From Cohnella sp. CFH 77786 (lineage in GTDB: Bacteria; Bacillota; Bacilli; Paenibacillales; Paenibacillaceae), in the NCBI RefSeq assembly GCF_019400745.1, contig NZ_WJIB01000010.1, forward strand, positions 1-64,000: DNA of 64,000 nt, read 5' to 3'. This document shows positions 41,626 through 50,819 of this stretch, piece by piece. A program made the position numbers and the translations under genes. Under the pieces are notes generated by a model that had not been told where the DNA came from, did no database searches, and was given only the letters and a program-made list of their open reading frames with translations. How positions within the stretch are numbered: the first letter of the stretch is position 1; every line of letters starts with the position of its first letter.

Positions 41626-42414
41626 TCACAGCAAAATCCGACTCGGGTGCGTGTATATGTTCATGGTGCCGTCTCGGATAAACCCGGCGCAGGTGATGCC
41701 GAGATCGTCGGCGAGCCGGAGGGCCAGATCCGTCGGCGCGGATTTCGATAGCAAGACGGGACTGCCGATCTTGGCCGCCTTCAGCACGACCTCGGACGAT
41801 AACCTTCCGCTGAAGGCGATCGCATAATCTTTGGCGTGCATGCGGTGGCGGATGCAGTGGCCGAACAGCTTGTCGAGCGCGTTATGCCGGCCGATGTCGG
41901 ACCGGACAAGGGCGAGTCCGGACTCCCGGCACAACGCCGCATTGTGCACGCCGCCCGTCTGATGGAACGCGGCCGAACTTTGCTGCAGCAGCCGCATGTA
42001 TTCGAAGCAATCGGCGGCGGTGACGGGGGTCCCCCCCACGATCGTCTTCGCCGTGCGCGCATCGTTATGATAGTAAAATTGACGGCTCTTGCCGCAGCAG
42101 GAGCCGATCCACCTTCTCGAATAATAATTCTTGCCCGTCGACTGCGGACGGTGAAGGTCCACGTAGGCAAAGCCGCGTTCCTCGTCGAGGGAGAGGGCTT
42201 TGAGCTCCTCCGTCGACCGGATGACGCCCTCCGAAGCGAGAAACCCGATGACGAGATCGGTCAGATCGCCCGGGGAACAGACCAAGGTGGCAAACTCCTC
42301 GCCGTCGAGACGGATCGTGAGCGGGTATTCCGCCGCGATTTCGTCTTCTTTGTCGTACGCTTCCGAACCCGTCACCTTAATGGTCGGCCAAGTCGAGCTA
42401 GGCGGCCTTTCCAT
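41626..42414 (-). CDS. fdhD: FdhD sulfurtransferase
   Basis: This 262-residue protein has the FdhD layout: EYPLTIRLDGEEFATLVCSPGDLTDLVIGFLASEGVI, the Cys-rich loop GSCCGKSR, FHQTGGVHNAALC, DIGRHNALDKLFG and FSGRLSSEVVLKAAKIGSPVLLSKSAPT. FdhD carries sulfur from a Cys desulfurase to the molybdenum cofactor of formate dehydrogenases. It lies 28 bases after the FdhF-like gene, with GAGGAGG before its ATG, and should mature that enzyme. Confidence 0.92.
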   Translation of the reverse strand: MERPPSSTWPTIKVTGSEAYDKEDEIAAEYPLTIRLDGEEFATLVCSPGDLTDLVIGFLASEGVIRSTEELKALSLDEERGFAYVDLHRPQSTGKNYYSRRWIGSCCGKSRQFYYHNDARTAKTIVGGTPVTAADCFEYMRLLQQSSAAFHQTGGVHNAALCRESGLALVRSDIGRHNALDKLFGHCIRHRMHAKDYAIAFSGRLSSEVVLKAAKIGSPVLLSKSAPTDLALRLADDLGITCAGFIRDGTMNIYTHPSRILL

Positions 42415-42442
42415 CTCGCAACCCCTCCTCTCTCACCGGCAC

Positions 42443-44872
42443 TCATCCGGGCAGGTCGATCTCCAATTCTTCTATTCGGCGTTCCACGTATCGGGTGTCT
42501 TTCCGCGCATGGTACGTCTCCGCTTTCTCTACGACCGCGAATGCATTGTATTCCGGAATGCCGGCGTGCGGCTCGTAAACGCCCTTCGGGAAGAGCGGGT
42601 TGCCTTCCGGCCAGTACAGCTCGATATTTCCGGGCGCCAGCGCCGCCCGCTTGGCCCTGCCGTGAAAGACTCCGTGCCGGTTGTAAGCCACGACGGCGTC
42701 GCCGTCCCGAATGCCGAGGGCATCCGCGTCCACGGCCGACATGAGGACATCGTACCTCTCCGCCCCGTTAAACGGGTCGATTCCTCCGTACACCATCGAA
42801 TTAAACTGCTTGCCGCGCCGGGTCGTCGCATAGAACCGCCCCTCCGGCTTGCGGAGCTCCGGCAGCTCGACCGGGATCAGCCGCCCTTTGCCGTCGTCTG
42901 TCGGACACACGCCGCCCTCGCACAGCCATGCCCCTCCCCATTGAAAAACGTCTCCCTGGCGAGAGAGTTGCTGGATGCCGTCGTAATAGGGAACTGTCTT
43001 CGCGATCTCCTCCCGGATCGCGGCGGCAGACCGGAAACGGACCATCTCCGCGCCCTGCGGCTTCACCCTGGCCGCCAATTCGCCGTAGATCGCCCACTCG
43101 GCCTTCGCTTCCGCGATTCGAGGCCCCGGGATTTCCGGAGAGAAGTACACCATCCGCTCCGTCGAAGTGGACGTTCCGCCTCCGGGCTGCTCGTAACGCG
43201 TCATCGCCGGAAGCACCCACACTTCCTCCTTGGCGTCCACGAGCGTCGACGTGTTCAGCACGATGTCTTGATGGACCCGGATATCCATGTTTTCGAGGCA
43301 ACGCTTCACGAACGCCGGATCCGGCATCGTCTCGAGGAAATTGCCCCCCGAAGTGTAGAACACCTTCAGCTTGCGTTCGTGATCGTCCGGCAGCAGCGCG
43401 TTCTCAAGCGATACGCCGACGATATCTCCTTGCCACCTCGGGAGGTTGAATCCCCACAAACGTTCCAGCCGATCGACATCCCGCTCAGAGAATTCGCCTC
43501 CGGGCAAGCTGAACGGATCCGCGCCCATTTCCCCGGAGCCTTGGACGCCGCTATGGCCCCGGATGGGCATGACCCCGCAATGCTCTCTGCCGAGGAACCC
43601 CCGCAGCAACGCAAGGTTCGCGACCTGGGAGATGTTGTCCGTGCCGAATCGGTGCTGCGTCAGTCCCATGCTCCACACGAACACGCCGGAACGCGCCCGC
43701 GCGAGCAGCTCCGCGAACTCCCGCATCCGGCACCGCGGAAGGCCGGAAGAGCGTTCCAACAGCTCCCAATCCTGCCTCCGGACGTGCGCCTTCAATTCCT
43801 CGTAACCGGTCGCATGCTCCCGGACGAAGGCGCGGTCCACGGCCGAGCCGGGTCGCTCGGCCTCCATTTCGAACCATGCTTTCATGACGCCATGCATGAA
43901 GGCGATGTCCCCTCCGATGTTCACCTGGTAGAAATCGTCGGCCAGCTTCGTCCCGAACAGCGCCGATTCGGGAATCGACGGAATCCAGTACCCTTCCATC
44001 GCCGGTTCGCGGTACGGATTGATCACGATGATTTTCGTACCCTTGCGCTTGGCGGCGTACATGTATTTGGTCGAAACGGGCTGGTTATTCGCGGCGACGC
44101 TGCCCCAGAACACCAGCACGTCGGTCCCGATCCAGTCTTTGAAGGTGCAGCTGGACGCGCCGATGCCGAGCGAACGCTTCAGCGCCGTTTTCGAAGGAGA
44201 GTGGCAGATGCGCGACGCATTGTCGATGTTGTTCGTGCCGATATAACGGGCCGCCTTGGCCGCCGCGTAGTAGGATTCGTTCGTAATCCCTCTCGCCGTG
44301 AGGTAGAACGCCAGCTGCTTCGGATCGACGCCGCGGATCCGGGCGGCGATCCGATCCAGCGCTTCATCCCACGAAACGCGGCGGAACGCGCGATCCCCCC
44401 TTGCGCGGACGAGGGGATACGGCAGACGACCGAGCTTCCTCAGCTGCGAGCTGTCCAGCCGCCGGAGCTCGTCGATGTCCGCATGAAGAATGTCGGGCTT
44501 GATCGCAGGCATCGTATTCAGCCGAAGCACGTTCAGCCTGGTCGTGCATAGATGGGGGCCCGTGAGCGTCCGATCCCGCAACCCGGAGACGCCGAGCGCG
44601 CATCCGTCGCATACGCCTCGCGTAAGGATCCGATAAGCATACGGAAGGCTGTCGCGGTTTTCCCACACGACCTTCATTGTGTCGCGGATATGCTTTGGTT
44701 TGATTTTGCCGAGACCGAACGGGACTTTGCTCACCCACAGCTTCGGATTCGGGCGTCCGGGCAGCTTGACCGGGCCGGAATGTTTCGTCGTTCCCATATG
44801 GCGCCTCCGCTTCCACTCTTCATACCCTAAGTCTAACAAGAAAGCGCCTACATCGGAAGCGGCTTCGATCAT
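42443..44872 (-). CDS. FdhF/YdeP-type molybdopterin oxidoreductase
   Basis: This 809-residue protein has the iron-sulfur Cys set C88, C91 and C109 (GVCDGCALG; PHLCTTR), the molybdopterin core (TARGITNESYYAAAKAARYIGTNNIDNASRICHSPS), and a C-terminal dinucleotide domain. It lacks the N-terminal ferredoxin and NADH modules of the Bacillus YrhE/YjgC enzymes and resembles the YdeP branch. Whether it oxidises formate is uncertain. The downstream fdhD gene supports a formate-dehydrogenase-like cofactor. Confidence 0.85.
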   Translation of the reverse strand: MIEAASDVGAFLLDLGYEEWKRRRHMGTTKHSGPVKLPGRPNPKLWVSKVPFGLGKIKPKHIRDTMKVVWENRDSLPYAYRILTRGVCDGCALGVSGLRDRTLTGPHLCTTRLNVLRLNTMPAIKPDILHADIDELRRLDSSQLRKLGRLPYPLVRARGDRAFRRVSWDEALDRIAARIRGVDPKQLAFYLTARGITNESYYAAAKAARYIGTNNIDNASRICHSPSKTALKRSLGIGASSCTFKDWIGTDVLVFWGSVAANNQPVSTKYMYAAKRKGTKIIVINPYREPAMEGYWIPSIPESALFGTKLADDFYQVNIGGDIAFMHGVMKAWFEMEAERPGSAVDRAFVREHATGYEELKAHVRRQDWELLERSSGLPRCRMREFAELLARARSGVFVWSMGLTQHRFGTDNISQVANLALLRGFLGREHCGVMPIRGHSGVQGSGEMGADPFSLPGGEFSERDVDRLERLWGFNLPRWQGDIVGVSLENALLPDDHERKLKVFYTSGGNFLETMPDPAFVKRCLENMDIRVHQDIVLNTSTLVDAKEEVWVLPAMTRYEQPGGGTSTSTERMVYFSPEIPGPRIAEAKAEWAIYGELAARVKPQGAEMVRFRSAAAIREEIAKTVPYYDGIQQLSRQGDVFQWGGAWLCEGGVCPTDDGKGRLIPVELPELRKPEGRFYATTRRGKQFNSMVYGGIDPFNGAERYDVLMSAVDADALGIRDGDAVVAYNRHGVFHGRAKRAALAPGNIELYWPEGNPLFPKGVYEPHAGIPEYNAFAVVEKAETYHARKDTRYVERRIEELEIDLPG

Positions 44873-44999
44873 GGGTTCCTCTCCAAAGGAAGGGGGCTGC
44901 CTGCCTTCGCGAAAAAAATCCGCTCCAGCCCCGCCGCGGACGGCGGGGGAGGACCGGCTCAGAGGCCCGGGTATGTAGCGGTAACGGTCACCGCCTCCT

Positions 45000-45434
45000 T
45001 CAAAAGTTCACGTTGCGCGTATCGGTCTCGCTGTATGAAGATGCGGAATACCGGAACAGAGCGTAACCGAACAGCACGTACAGGATGGCGCTTACAATCG
45101 TTTGCAGGCCGAGGTATTCGAACGGAAACAGCAGAACGAACGCATACGCCCACAGCCCGTAAGGCAAGTATCTGACGTTCCTGGAGACGAGCGTCAGCCA
45201 GATCCCGAGGAGAAATCCATAGTAACCGATCACGTAAAGCGGAATCTTGTTGAACAGCGTATCGATGGCGTTATAGCCGGAGTAGGGTACGATCCGAAGC
45301 AGAAGATCGTAGAGGAATTGGATGCCCACCCCGCCGAACAGCAGGTGAAGGTGATACGGCAACAAGCCGCGAATCCAGGATAACGAGGCCAGCCAGGCCC
45401 TAAGCTCGCGCACGACCGAAGCAAACTGCTTCAT
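45000..45434 (-). CDS. Small integral membrane protein of unknown function
   Basis: This 144-residue protein has about four membrane segments (LPYHLHLLFGGVGIQFLYDLLLRIV; IPLYVIGYYGFLLGIWLTLV; YLPYGLWAYAFVLLFPFEYLG; TIVSAILYVLFGYALFRY). No family is recognised. The ATG at 45434 is preceded by AAAGGAGGCGG. A palindrome-like GCGGTAAC-G-GTCACCGC follows its stop (44978-44994). Confidence 0.6.
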   Translation of the reverse strand: MKQFASVVRELRAWLASLSWIRGLLPYHLHLLFGGVGIQFLYDLLLRIVPYSGYNAIDTLFNKIPLYVIGYYGFLLGIWLTLVSRNVRYLPYGLWAYAFVLLFPFEYLGLQTIVSAILYVLFGYALFRYSASSYSETDTRNVNF

Positions 45435-45592
45435 GATACCGCCTCCTTTTATGGATATGTATATCGGAGGCAAGCCGGCCTCATGCAACGATTATGGACC
45501 CTTTCGCTCTTTCAACGGATTTTCAGCCTCGTTTCATCTTCCCTTCAGGTAAGAGGTTTATCCTCTTGATAATCGATCCAGGAGGTGGGCCC

Positions 45593-45907
45593 ATGCGAGC
45601 TCCGATACGCAAATCTCTCCGAAAATGGGCGGTCGGCGTCGGATGCACGTTGTCCATTGCCTTGCTGCTGCAGAATATCAAAAACAGCGACGCTTTCCAG
45701 GGAGCGCAATCGGCTGCGACGGATTCCCCTTCCCTCGCGCAGGAAGACTCTTCTACACGGGATCCGGTCATGCAAGAGTGGCAGGACCAGAGCCAATCCA
45801 GCTCCCTGTCCGACCCGTCGGCCGGCGGCTCCCCTTCCGGCTTCGGAGACCGCATCGGCCGTTCCGATACCGGATCCGGATTCCGTTCCCGATCGGGGCA
45901 ATCCTAA
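45593..45907 (+). CDS. Small membrane-anchored Ser-rich protein in the ApbE operon
   Basis: This 104-residue protein has a basic N-terminus and one membrane helix or signal (WAVGVGCTLSIALLLQNI). It continues into a disordered, Ser/Asp/Gly-rich tail (SSSLSDPSAGGSPSGFGDRIGRSDTGSGFRSRSGQS). It shares TAATG with the ApbE start, so the two are translationally coupled. The tail lacks a clear S/T-GAT flavin attachment motif, so it is probably not a flavin carrier. AGGAGGTGGG precedes the ATG. Confidence 0.6.
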   Translation: MRAPIRKSLRKWAVGVGCTLSIALLLQNIKNSDAFQGAQSAATDSPSLAQEDSSTRDPVMQEWQDQSQSSSLSDPSAGGSPSGFGDRIGRSDTGSGFRSRSGQS

Positions 45908-46875
45908 TGGCGGCCTGCACCTTGACGATCGAGCGCTTCCGCGCGATGAACGCCGACGTCACCGTGTCGCTGGCCCTGGAGCCTTCTTCCGCCGAAGCGG
46001 CTTTCCGCGAGGTCCGAAGCTGGTTCGCCTATGCCGAAAAAGTGTTCAGCCGGTTTCGCCCGGACAGCGAACTAAGCGGCCTGAATCTGTCCGCCGGCCT
46101 TCCGGTCCGCATCTCCCGAACGATGGAAGAAGTGCTGGAACTGGCCGCGAGGTATCGGGAATTGACAAACGGCCTCTTCAACCCCTGTATCCTGCCGTTT
46201 CTGATCTCTGCCGGGTATACGGCAAGCTTCGAACGTTTGCGCGTCTCGGACATCCTCTCCGGAGGCGGCGCCCCGGCACCGTCCGTCGCCGCTTCCGTTG
46301 CGGCCGCGGGATGGAGGTTGTTTCCCCCGATTCAAACCGTACGGTTGAATCCCGGTACGCAGATCGATCTGGGCGGCATCGTGAAAGGATGGTCCGTCGA
46401 TCGTGTTGCGAACTGGCTGATCGGCAAGGGAATCCCAGCCGGCCTGGTCAACGCCGGGGGTGACTTGCGGGTGTGGGGCGGCACGGACGCCCCGCGGTGG
46501 GAAATCGAAATCGAGGATCCCCGCCGGCCGGGAACGGCGCTGGGCGTCGTGGCCCTCCGGTCCGGCGCCGTCGCCACGTCCGGCGTCCTCCGGCGAAGCT
46601 GGAATACGCGCGAAGGACGAAGACACCATCTGATCGACCCGCGAACCGGCAGCCCGGCGGATTCCGACGTGCTGCAATGCACGGTGTCAGGCGTCGACGC
46701 CGCGGAGGCGGAAATCGCCGCCAAAACGGTATGCCTTCTCGGAAGCGGGGAGGGCGCGGAGTGGCTGGGGCGGGCTTGCCCCGGCAGCGACGCGTTTATT
46801 CTGCTGCGGAACGGCAGCATTCGCTTGCTGCGAAGTCCGTCCGCAGACGCCGGCCGGAAATGGAAAGGAGAATAG
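45907..46875 (+). CDS. apbE: FAD:protein FMN transferase
   Basis: This 322-residue protein has the ApbE motifs: AMNADVTVSLAL, VFSRFRPDSELSGLN, TNGLFNPCI, IDLGGIVKGWSVDRVANWLIGKGIPAGLVNAGGDLRVWG, VATSGVLRRSW, HHLIDPRTGSPA and a C-terminal AEIAAKTVCLLG. It moves FMN from FAD onto a Ser or Thr of a partner redox protein outside the membrane. The signal peptide usual for exported ApbE is not visible, so it may work at the inner face. It is followed four bases later by the ferric-reductase-like gene. Confidence 0.9.
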   Translation: MAACTLTIERFRAMNADVTVSLALEPSSAEAAFREVRSWFAYAEKVFSRFRPDSELSGLNLSAGLPVRISRTMEEVLELAARYRELTNGLFNPCILPFLISAGYTASFERLRVSDILSGGGAPAPSVAASVAAAGWRLFPPIQTVRLNPGTQIDLGGIVKGWSVDRVANWLIGKGIPAGLVNAGGDLRVWGGTDAPRWEIEIEDPRRPGTALGVVALRSGAVATSGVLRRSWNTREGRRHHLIDPRTGSPADSDVLQCTVSGVDAAEAEIAAKTVCLLGSGEGAEWLGRACPGSDAFILLRNGSIRLLRSPSADAGRKWKGE

Positions 46876-46878
46876 CCG

Positions 46879-47463
46879 ATGGCCGACTGGCTGCTTCAGC
46901 TTCCGACCTGGATGATTGCCCGGGCGACGGGGCTGATCGCCTATTATCTGCTCTTCGCCGGCATGTTCCTCGGCATCCTGTACGGGACGCCCAAGTTGAC
47001 CGGCGTCTGGAAAACCCGCTTTTACCGCTGGCACTCCCGAACCCAGAACCTGGGACTCCTTTTTATCCTGGCCCACGCCATGGTCCTCGTCATCGATCAT
47101 TACAGTCCCTTCTCATGGTCCGATTTGCTCATCCCGTTCTCGCATCCGGAGCATCCAGTCGTTTACGGTATCGGTTCTCTTGCCTTCTATGGGATGCTGG
47201 TCGTCCTGCTGACCTCGGACTTCCGCCTCCTGATGAACGGCAAGCTCTGGATCGCGCTCCATCTGCTTGCCTATCCCGTTTACTTCTTGGCACTGCTCCA
47301 CGGCATCTTTGCCGGCACGGATACGCAGAGCGTTCCCGTATTCGCGGGATATCTCGTCACCGCCGCTGCCCTGCTCGCCGTCACGTTCTACCGCGCTTCG
47401 GCGGAAAAACAGGCAGCCGAGTCCAGATCCGGGAGGAGTCGATACCAAACGAGACGTCTATAA
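46879..47463 (+). CDS. Ferric-reductase-like transmembrane protein
   Basis: This 194-residue protein has six membrane segments. Paired His residues (YRWHSRTQNLGLLFILAHAMVLVIDHY; IALHLLAYPVYFLALLHGIF) could bind b-type haem, as in ferric reductase/MsrQ-like proteins. It forms an operon with apbE, suggesting a short electron route from the membrane to a flavinylated protein. No flavin domain is fused to it. The C-terminus is basic and flexible. Confidence 0.8.
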   Translation: MADWLLQLPTWMIARATGLIAYYLLFAGMFLGILYGTPKLTGVWKTRFYRWHSRTQNLGLLFILAHAMVLVIDHYSPFSWSDLLIPFSHPEHPVVYGIGSLAFYGMLVVLLTSDFRLLMNGKLWIALHLLAYPVYFLALLHGIFAGTDTQSVPVFAGYLVTAAALLAVTFYRASAEKQAAESRSGRSRYQTRRL

Positions 47464-47530
47464 TTCAGTCAAAACAAGTAAAACCGCTTGTGCGATCCCG
47501 CTTTCTCAACTGTACCTGCAGCACACCTAA

Positions 47531-47734
47531 GGATTTCGCAGAAATAACGTCTCCGGAAGTCACTACAGCACTCGTAGTCGAGGATTTCGCAGAAATAACG
47601 TCTCCGGAAGTCACTACAGCGCTCGCAGTCGAGGAATTCACAGAAATAACGCCTGCGGAAGTCACTACAGCGCTCGCAGTCGAGGAATTCGCAGAAATAA
47701 CGTCTCCGGAAGTCACTACAGCGCTCGTAGCTCC
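47531..47734. repeat. Four-copy 51-bp minisatellite
   Basis: Four head-to-tail copies of a 51-bp unit start at 47531, 47582, 47633 and 47684, differing at a few positions. Each contains GAAATAAC-G-[TC]-CT-[CG]-CGGAAGT followed by CACTACAGC. Since 51 is a multiple of three, three frames on both strands stay open through it (for example SSTASAVVTSGDVISAN repeats on the minus strand). No ribosome site or conserved start supports a protein. Copies two to four are closest to each other. Confidence 0.85.
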
Positions 47735-47910
47735 TGAAGACACCTATGATAAGTCTCAAAATCCGCTCCGCAAGACAAGCCGAACATAAACAAGAGCGCC
47801 AGAACCGTAACCCTCCCTCTCGCTTCCCCAAACCGCTATTCTGATTGATCAATAGAAACCCCATCCCGCCTTCAGCCGGCGGGATGGGGTTTCGCGTTTC
47901 CGATATCGGT

Positions 47911-48867
47911 TCAATACAAGTGACATGCGGTATAATGGCCGGGTTCGACTTCCTTGAATTCCGGCATCTTCTCGGCGCATTGCGCCATCGCGGCCGGGCA
48001 GCGCGTCCGGAACGGGCAGCCGCTCGGCGGATTCATCGGGCTGGGGATCTCGCCCTTCAGGAGGATCCGTTCGCGCGCTTGCTGGACCTCCGGATCCGGA
48101 ATCGGTATCGCGGACAGAAGCGACTGCGTGTAAGGATGCAACGGCTTCCGGTTCAGCTTCTCCGAGGTCGCGACCTCGACGAGCTTGCCCAGGTACATGA
48201 CGCCGATGCGATCGGAGATATGCTTGACCATCGCGAGGTCATGAGCAATGAACAGATACGTCAAGCCGTGTTCCTTCTGCAGCTTCTTGAACAGGTTCAC
48301 GACCTGAGCCTGCACCGACACGTCGAGCGCGGAGATCGGCTCGTCCGCGATGATGAACTGCGGTTCGATGGCAAGCGCGCGGGCGATCCCGATCCGCTGC
48401 CGCTGACCGCCCGAGAATTCGTGCGGGAAGCGGTTCGCGTGTTCTTCGTTCAGGCCGACGTCGTTCAGCAGCTGGGCGACGCGGGCTTTGCGCGCTTTGC
48501 TGCCTTTGTGAAGGCCGTGGATGTCGAGCCCTTCGGCGATGATTTTGCCGACGGTCATCCGCGGATTCAGCGATGCGTACGGGTCTTGGAACACCATCTG
48601 CATTTGCTGATTGAACTTGCTCAGCTCTTTGCCGTTCAAGTTCCGGGTACTCTTGCCGCCGAAAACGACTTCCCCGTCCGTCGCCTGATACAGACCGATG
48701 ATCGTGCGCCCCGCGGTCGATTTGCCGCAGCCGGACTCGCCGACGAGACCGAACGTTTCCCCTCGTTTGATGGCGAAGCTCAGGCCGTCAACGGCCTTCA
48801 GGATCCGGTTGGCGCCCAGATGAAAATGCTTTTTGAGGTTCTTGACCTCGAGAATGTTGTCAGACAT
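47911..48867 (-). CDS. oppF: Oligopeptide ABC transporter ATPase OppF
   Basis: This 318-residue ABC ATPase has Walker [11 protein letters not shown]-loop [13 protein letters not shown], signature [16 protein letters not shown] and Walker [13 protein letters not shown], plus the OppF C-terminal extension with Cys-rich [17 protein letters not shown]. It powers peptide import with OppD. It overlaps oppD by eight bases and closes the operon. Confidence 0.92.
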   Translation of the reverse strand: MSDNILEVKNLKKHFHLGANRILKAVDGLSFAIKRGETFGLVGESGCGKSTAGRTIIGLYQATDGEVVFGGKSTRNLNGKELSKFNQQMQMVFQDPYASLNPRMTVGKIIAEGLDIHGLHKGSKARKARVAQLLNDVGLNEEHANRFPHEFSGGQRQRIGIARALAIEPQFIIADEPISALDVSVQAQVVNLFKKLQKEHGLTYLFIAHDLAMVKHISDRIGVMYLGKLVEVATSEKLNRKPLHPYTQSLLSAIPIPDPEVQQARERILLKGEIPSPMNPPSGCPFRTRCPAAMAQCAEKMPEFKEVEPGHYTACHLY

Positions 48868-49888
48868 GCGCGCGCCCCCCCACTTCGACCGGCCGCTCCA
48901 CTTTCGGCGCGTCCGGATGATTCAGCCAGCAAGCGGCGCTGTGCGTATCGGAAGCGCGGAAATGCGCCGGATCCTTCTCCAAGCATAGCTCCATCGCGTA
49001 TGGGCAGCGCGCTGCGAAGGCACATCCCTTCGGCGGCGCGAACAGGTCGGGCGGCGTGCCCGGGATCGACTTGAGCTCGGTGCTCGAGTCGCTGTCCAGC
49101 CGCGGTACCGATTGCAGCAGGCCCCACGTATACGGATGTTTGGGATCGTAGAAAATTTCGTTTAACGTTCCTTGCTCCACCACTTTGCCCGCGTACATCA
49201 CGATGACGCGTTGGGCCATCTCGGCGACGACGCCGAGATCGTGGGTAATCAGGATAATCGAGGTTCCGGTCTGCTCTTGGATTTGCTTCAGCAGGTCCAT
49301 GATCTGGGCTTGAATGGTCACGTCCAGCGCCGTCGTCGGTTCGTCCGCGATCAGCAGCTTCGGGTTGCAAGCGAGAGCGATGGCGATCATCACCCGTTGA
49401 CGCATGCCTCCGGAGAGCTCGTGGGGATATTGCCTCAGACGTTCGACCGGATTCGACATGCCGACCATCTTGAGCAGCTCTACCGCGCGGGTACGCGCCG
49501 CCTGTTTGCTGCCCCCTTGATGCTTGCGGATGCCTTCCATGATCTGATCGCCGATCGTCATCGTCGGATTGAGGGAGGTCATCGGGTCTTGGAAAATCAT
49601 CCCGATTTCGTTCCCGCGGATTTTCTCCATCTCCGATTCTTTCATTTTCGTGATCTCATGCTTCCCGTCAAACAGGATGGAGCCGCCTTTGATATAGCTC
49701 GGCGGCGTCGGTACCAGCCGCATGATCGTCTGGGAGGTTACGGATTTCCCGCAGCCCGACTCCCCGACGATGGCCAGCACTTCCCCTTTATTCAAAGTGA
49801 AAGAGACGCCGCGAACGGCCTGCACTTCACCGGCGAACATTTTGAAGGAAACCTGCAAATTGTCGACTTCCAGGATCGGCTTGCTCAT
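48860..49888 (-). CDS. oppD: Oligopeptide ABC transporter ATPase OppD
   Basis: This 342-residue ABC ATPase has Walker [23 protein letters not shown], signature ELSGGMRQRVMIAIAL, Walker B LLIADEPTTALD, and the OppD C-terminus with CAFAARCPYAMELCLEK. It pairs with OppF below the two permeases. It lies 12 bases after oppC. Confidence 0.92.
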   Translation of the reverse strand: MSKPILEVDNLQVSFKMFAGEVQAVRGVSFTLNKGEVLAIVGESGCGKSVTSQTIMRLVPTPPSYIKGGSILFDGKHEITKMKESEMEKIRGNEIGMIFQDPMTSLNPTMTIGDQIMEGIRKHQGGSKQAARTRAVELLKMVGMSNPVERLRQYPHELSGGMRQRVMIAIALACNPKLLIADEPTTALDVTIQAQIMDLLKQIQEQTGTSIILITHDLGVVAEMAQRVIVMYAGKVVEQGTLNEIFYDPKHPYTWGLLQSVPRLDSDSSTELKSIPGTPPDLFAPPKGCAFAARCPYAMELCLEKDPAHFRASDTHSAACWLNHPDAPKVERPVEVGGRAHV

Positions 49889-49900
49889 TCGTCAGCCTCC

Positions 49901-50815
49901 TTATCTTCTCATTTTCGGATCGAGGGCGTCGCGGAGACCGTCCCCGAGCAGGTTAAAGCTAAGCAAAATCAAGCTGAACACGGCCGTAGGGAATAAAAGA
50001 CGGTGCGGCTGGTAACGAAGTACGCCGGCTCCGTCGCTCAGCAGGTTGCCCAAGGAGGCAAGCGGCGGCTTGATGCCGAGGCCGATGAAGCTCAGGAACG
50101 ATTCTACGAAAATCGCCGTCGGAACGACGAATGTGATTTGCACGACGACGACGCTCAGAACGTTGGGGATCAGGTGCTTGGAGATGATCCGCCACGGGCC
50201 TGCGCCGAGCGTGCGGGCAGCCAGCACGTATTCCTGTTCCTTCAAGACCAGCATCTGCCCCCGCACGAGCCGGGCCATCGTCACCCATCCGGTGATGGCG
50301 TATGCCAGAATGATCGACGTGATCCCCGAGCCGAGCACCATGATCAGAAGAATGGCGATAAGCAGGTACGGAATCGAATAGATGATTTCGATGAACCGCT
50401 GCATGAAAGAATCGACTTTGCCGCCGAAATAGGCGGAAATGCTTCCGTAAAGAACGCCGACCACCAAGTCGAGCGCGGCCGCCACGAGCCCGATGAAAAG
50501 CGAGATCCTCGTGCCCCACCACACGCGGGTCCACATGTCCCGTCCGAAATCGTCGGTGCCGAACCAGTACGTGGAATTGGGCTTCAAGTTCGTTTCCTTC
50601 AAATGCTGGGTGGCGTAATCGTGCGAGCTGAACATGGGAGCGAAAATAGCGAGCAGGGTCAGGATGACCAGGACGGTCAGGCCCAGCATCGCGAGTTTAT
50701 TTTTTCTCAAGCGCCTCCAGGCGTCAACCCAATAGTTCAGGGAAGGACGCACGATGGCTTCGGCGCTTGTCGTTTTCTTGGCCGGCTGAAACTTCTCTTT
50801 GGATATGGCTTCCAT
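49901..50815 (-). CDS. oppC: Oligopeptide ABC transporter permease OppC
   Basis: The 304-residue permease starts at the ATG at 50815 (GGGGAAG about eight bases upstream). It has a cytoplasmic N-tail, then the OppC N-terminal domain (WRRLRKNKLAMLGLTVLVILTLLAIFAP) and six membrane helices with the EAA loop (EYVLAARTLGAGPWRIISKHLIPNVLS). It forms the pore with OppB. Confidence 0.92.
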   Translation of the reverse strand: MEAISKEKFQPAKKTTSAEAIVRPSLNYWVDAWRRLRKNKLAMLGLTVLVILTLLAIFAPMFSSHDYATQHLKETNLKPNSTYWFGTDDFGRDMWTRVWWGTRISLFIGLVAAALDLVVGVLYGSISAYFGGKVDSFMQRFIEIIYSIPYLLIAILLIMVLGSGITSIILAYAITGWVTMARLVRGQMLVLKEQEYVLAARTLGAGPWRIISKHLIPNVLSVVVVQITFVVPTAIFVESFLSFIGLGIKPPLASLGNLLSDGAGVLRYQPHRLLFPTAVFSLILLSFNLLGDGLRDALDPKMRR

Positions 50816-50819
50816 CGGT

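Noticed and set aside
44978..44994. Regulatory palindrome GCGGTAAC-G-GTCACCGC
   Set aside because: It lies after a stop codon with no promoter close by and has one mismatch; chance in G+C-rich DNA cannot be excluded.
47531..47734. CRISPR array
   Set aside because: Units are directly adjacent and nearly identical over their full 51 bases, so there are no spacers, and no cas genes are present.
46473..47789. Long plus-strand frame joining ApbE, the membrane protein and the minisatellite
   Set aside because: It overlaps two well-supported genes out of frame; the open stretch comes from the 51-bp unit and high G+C.
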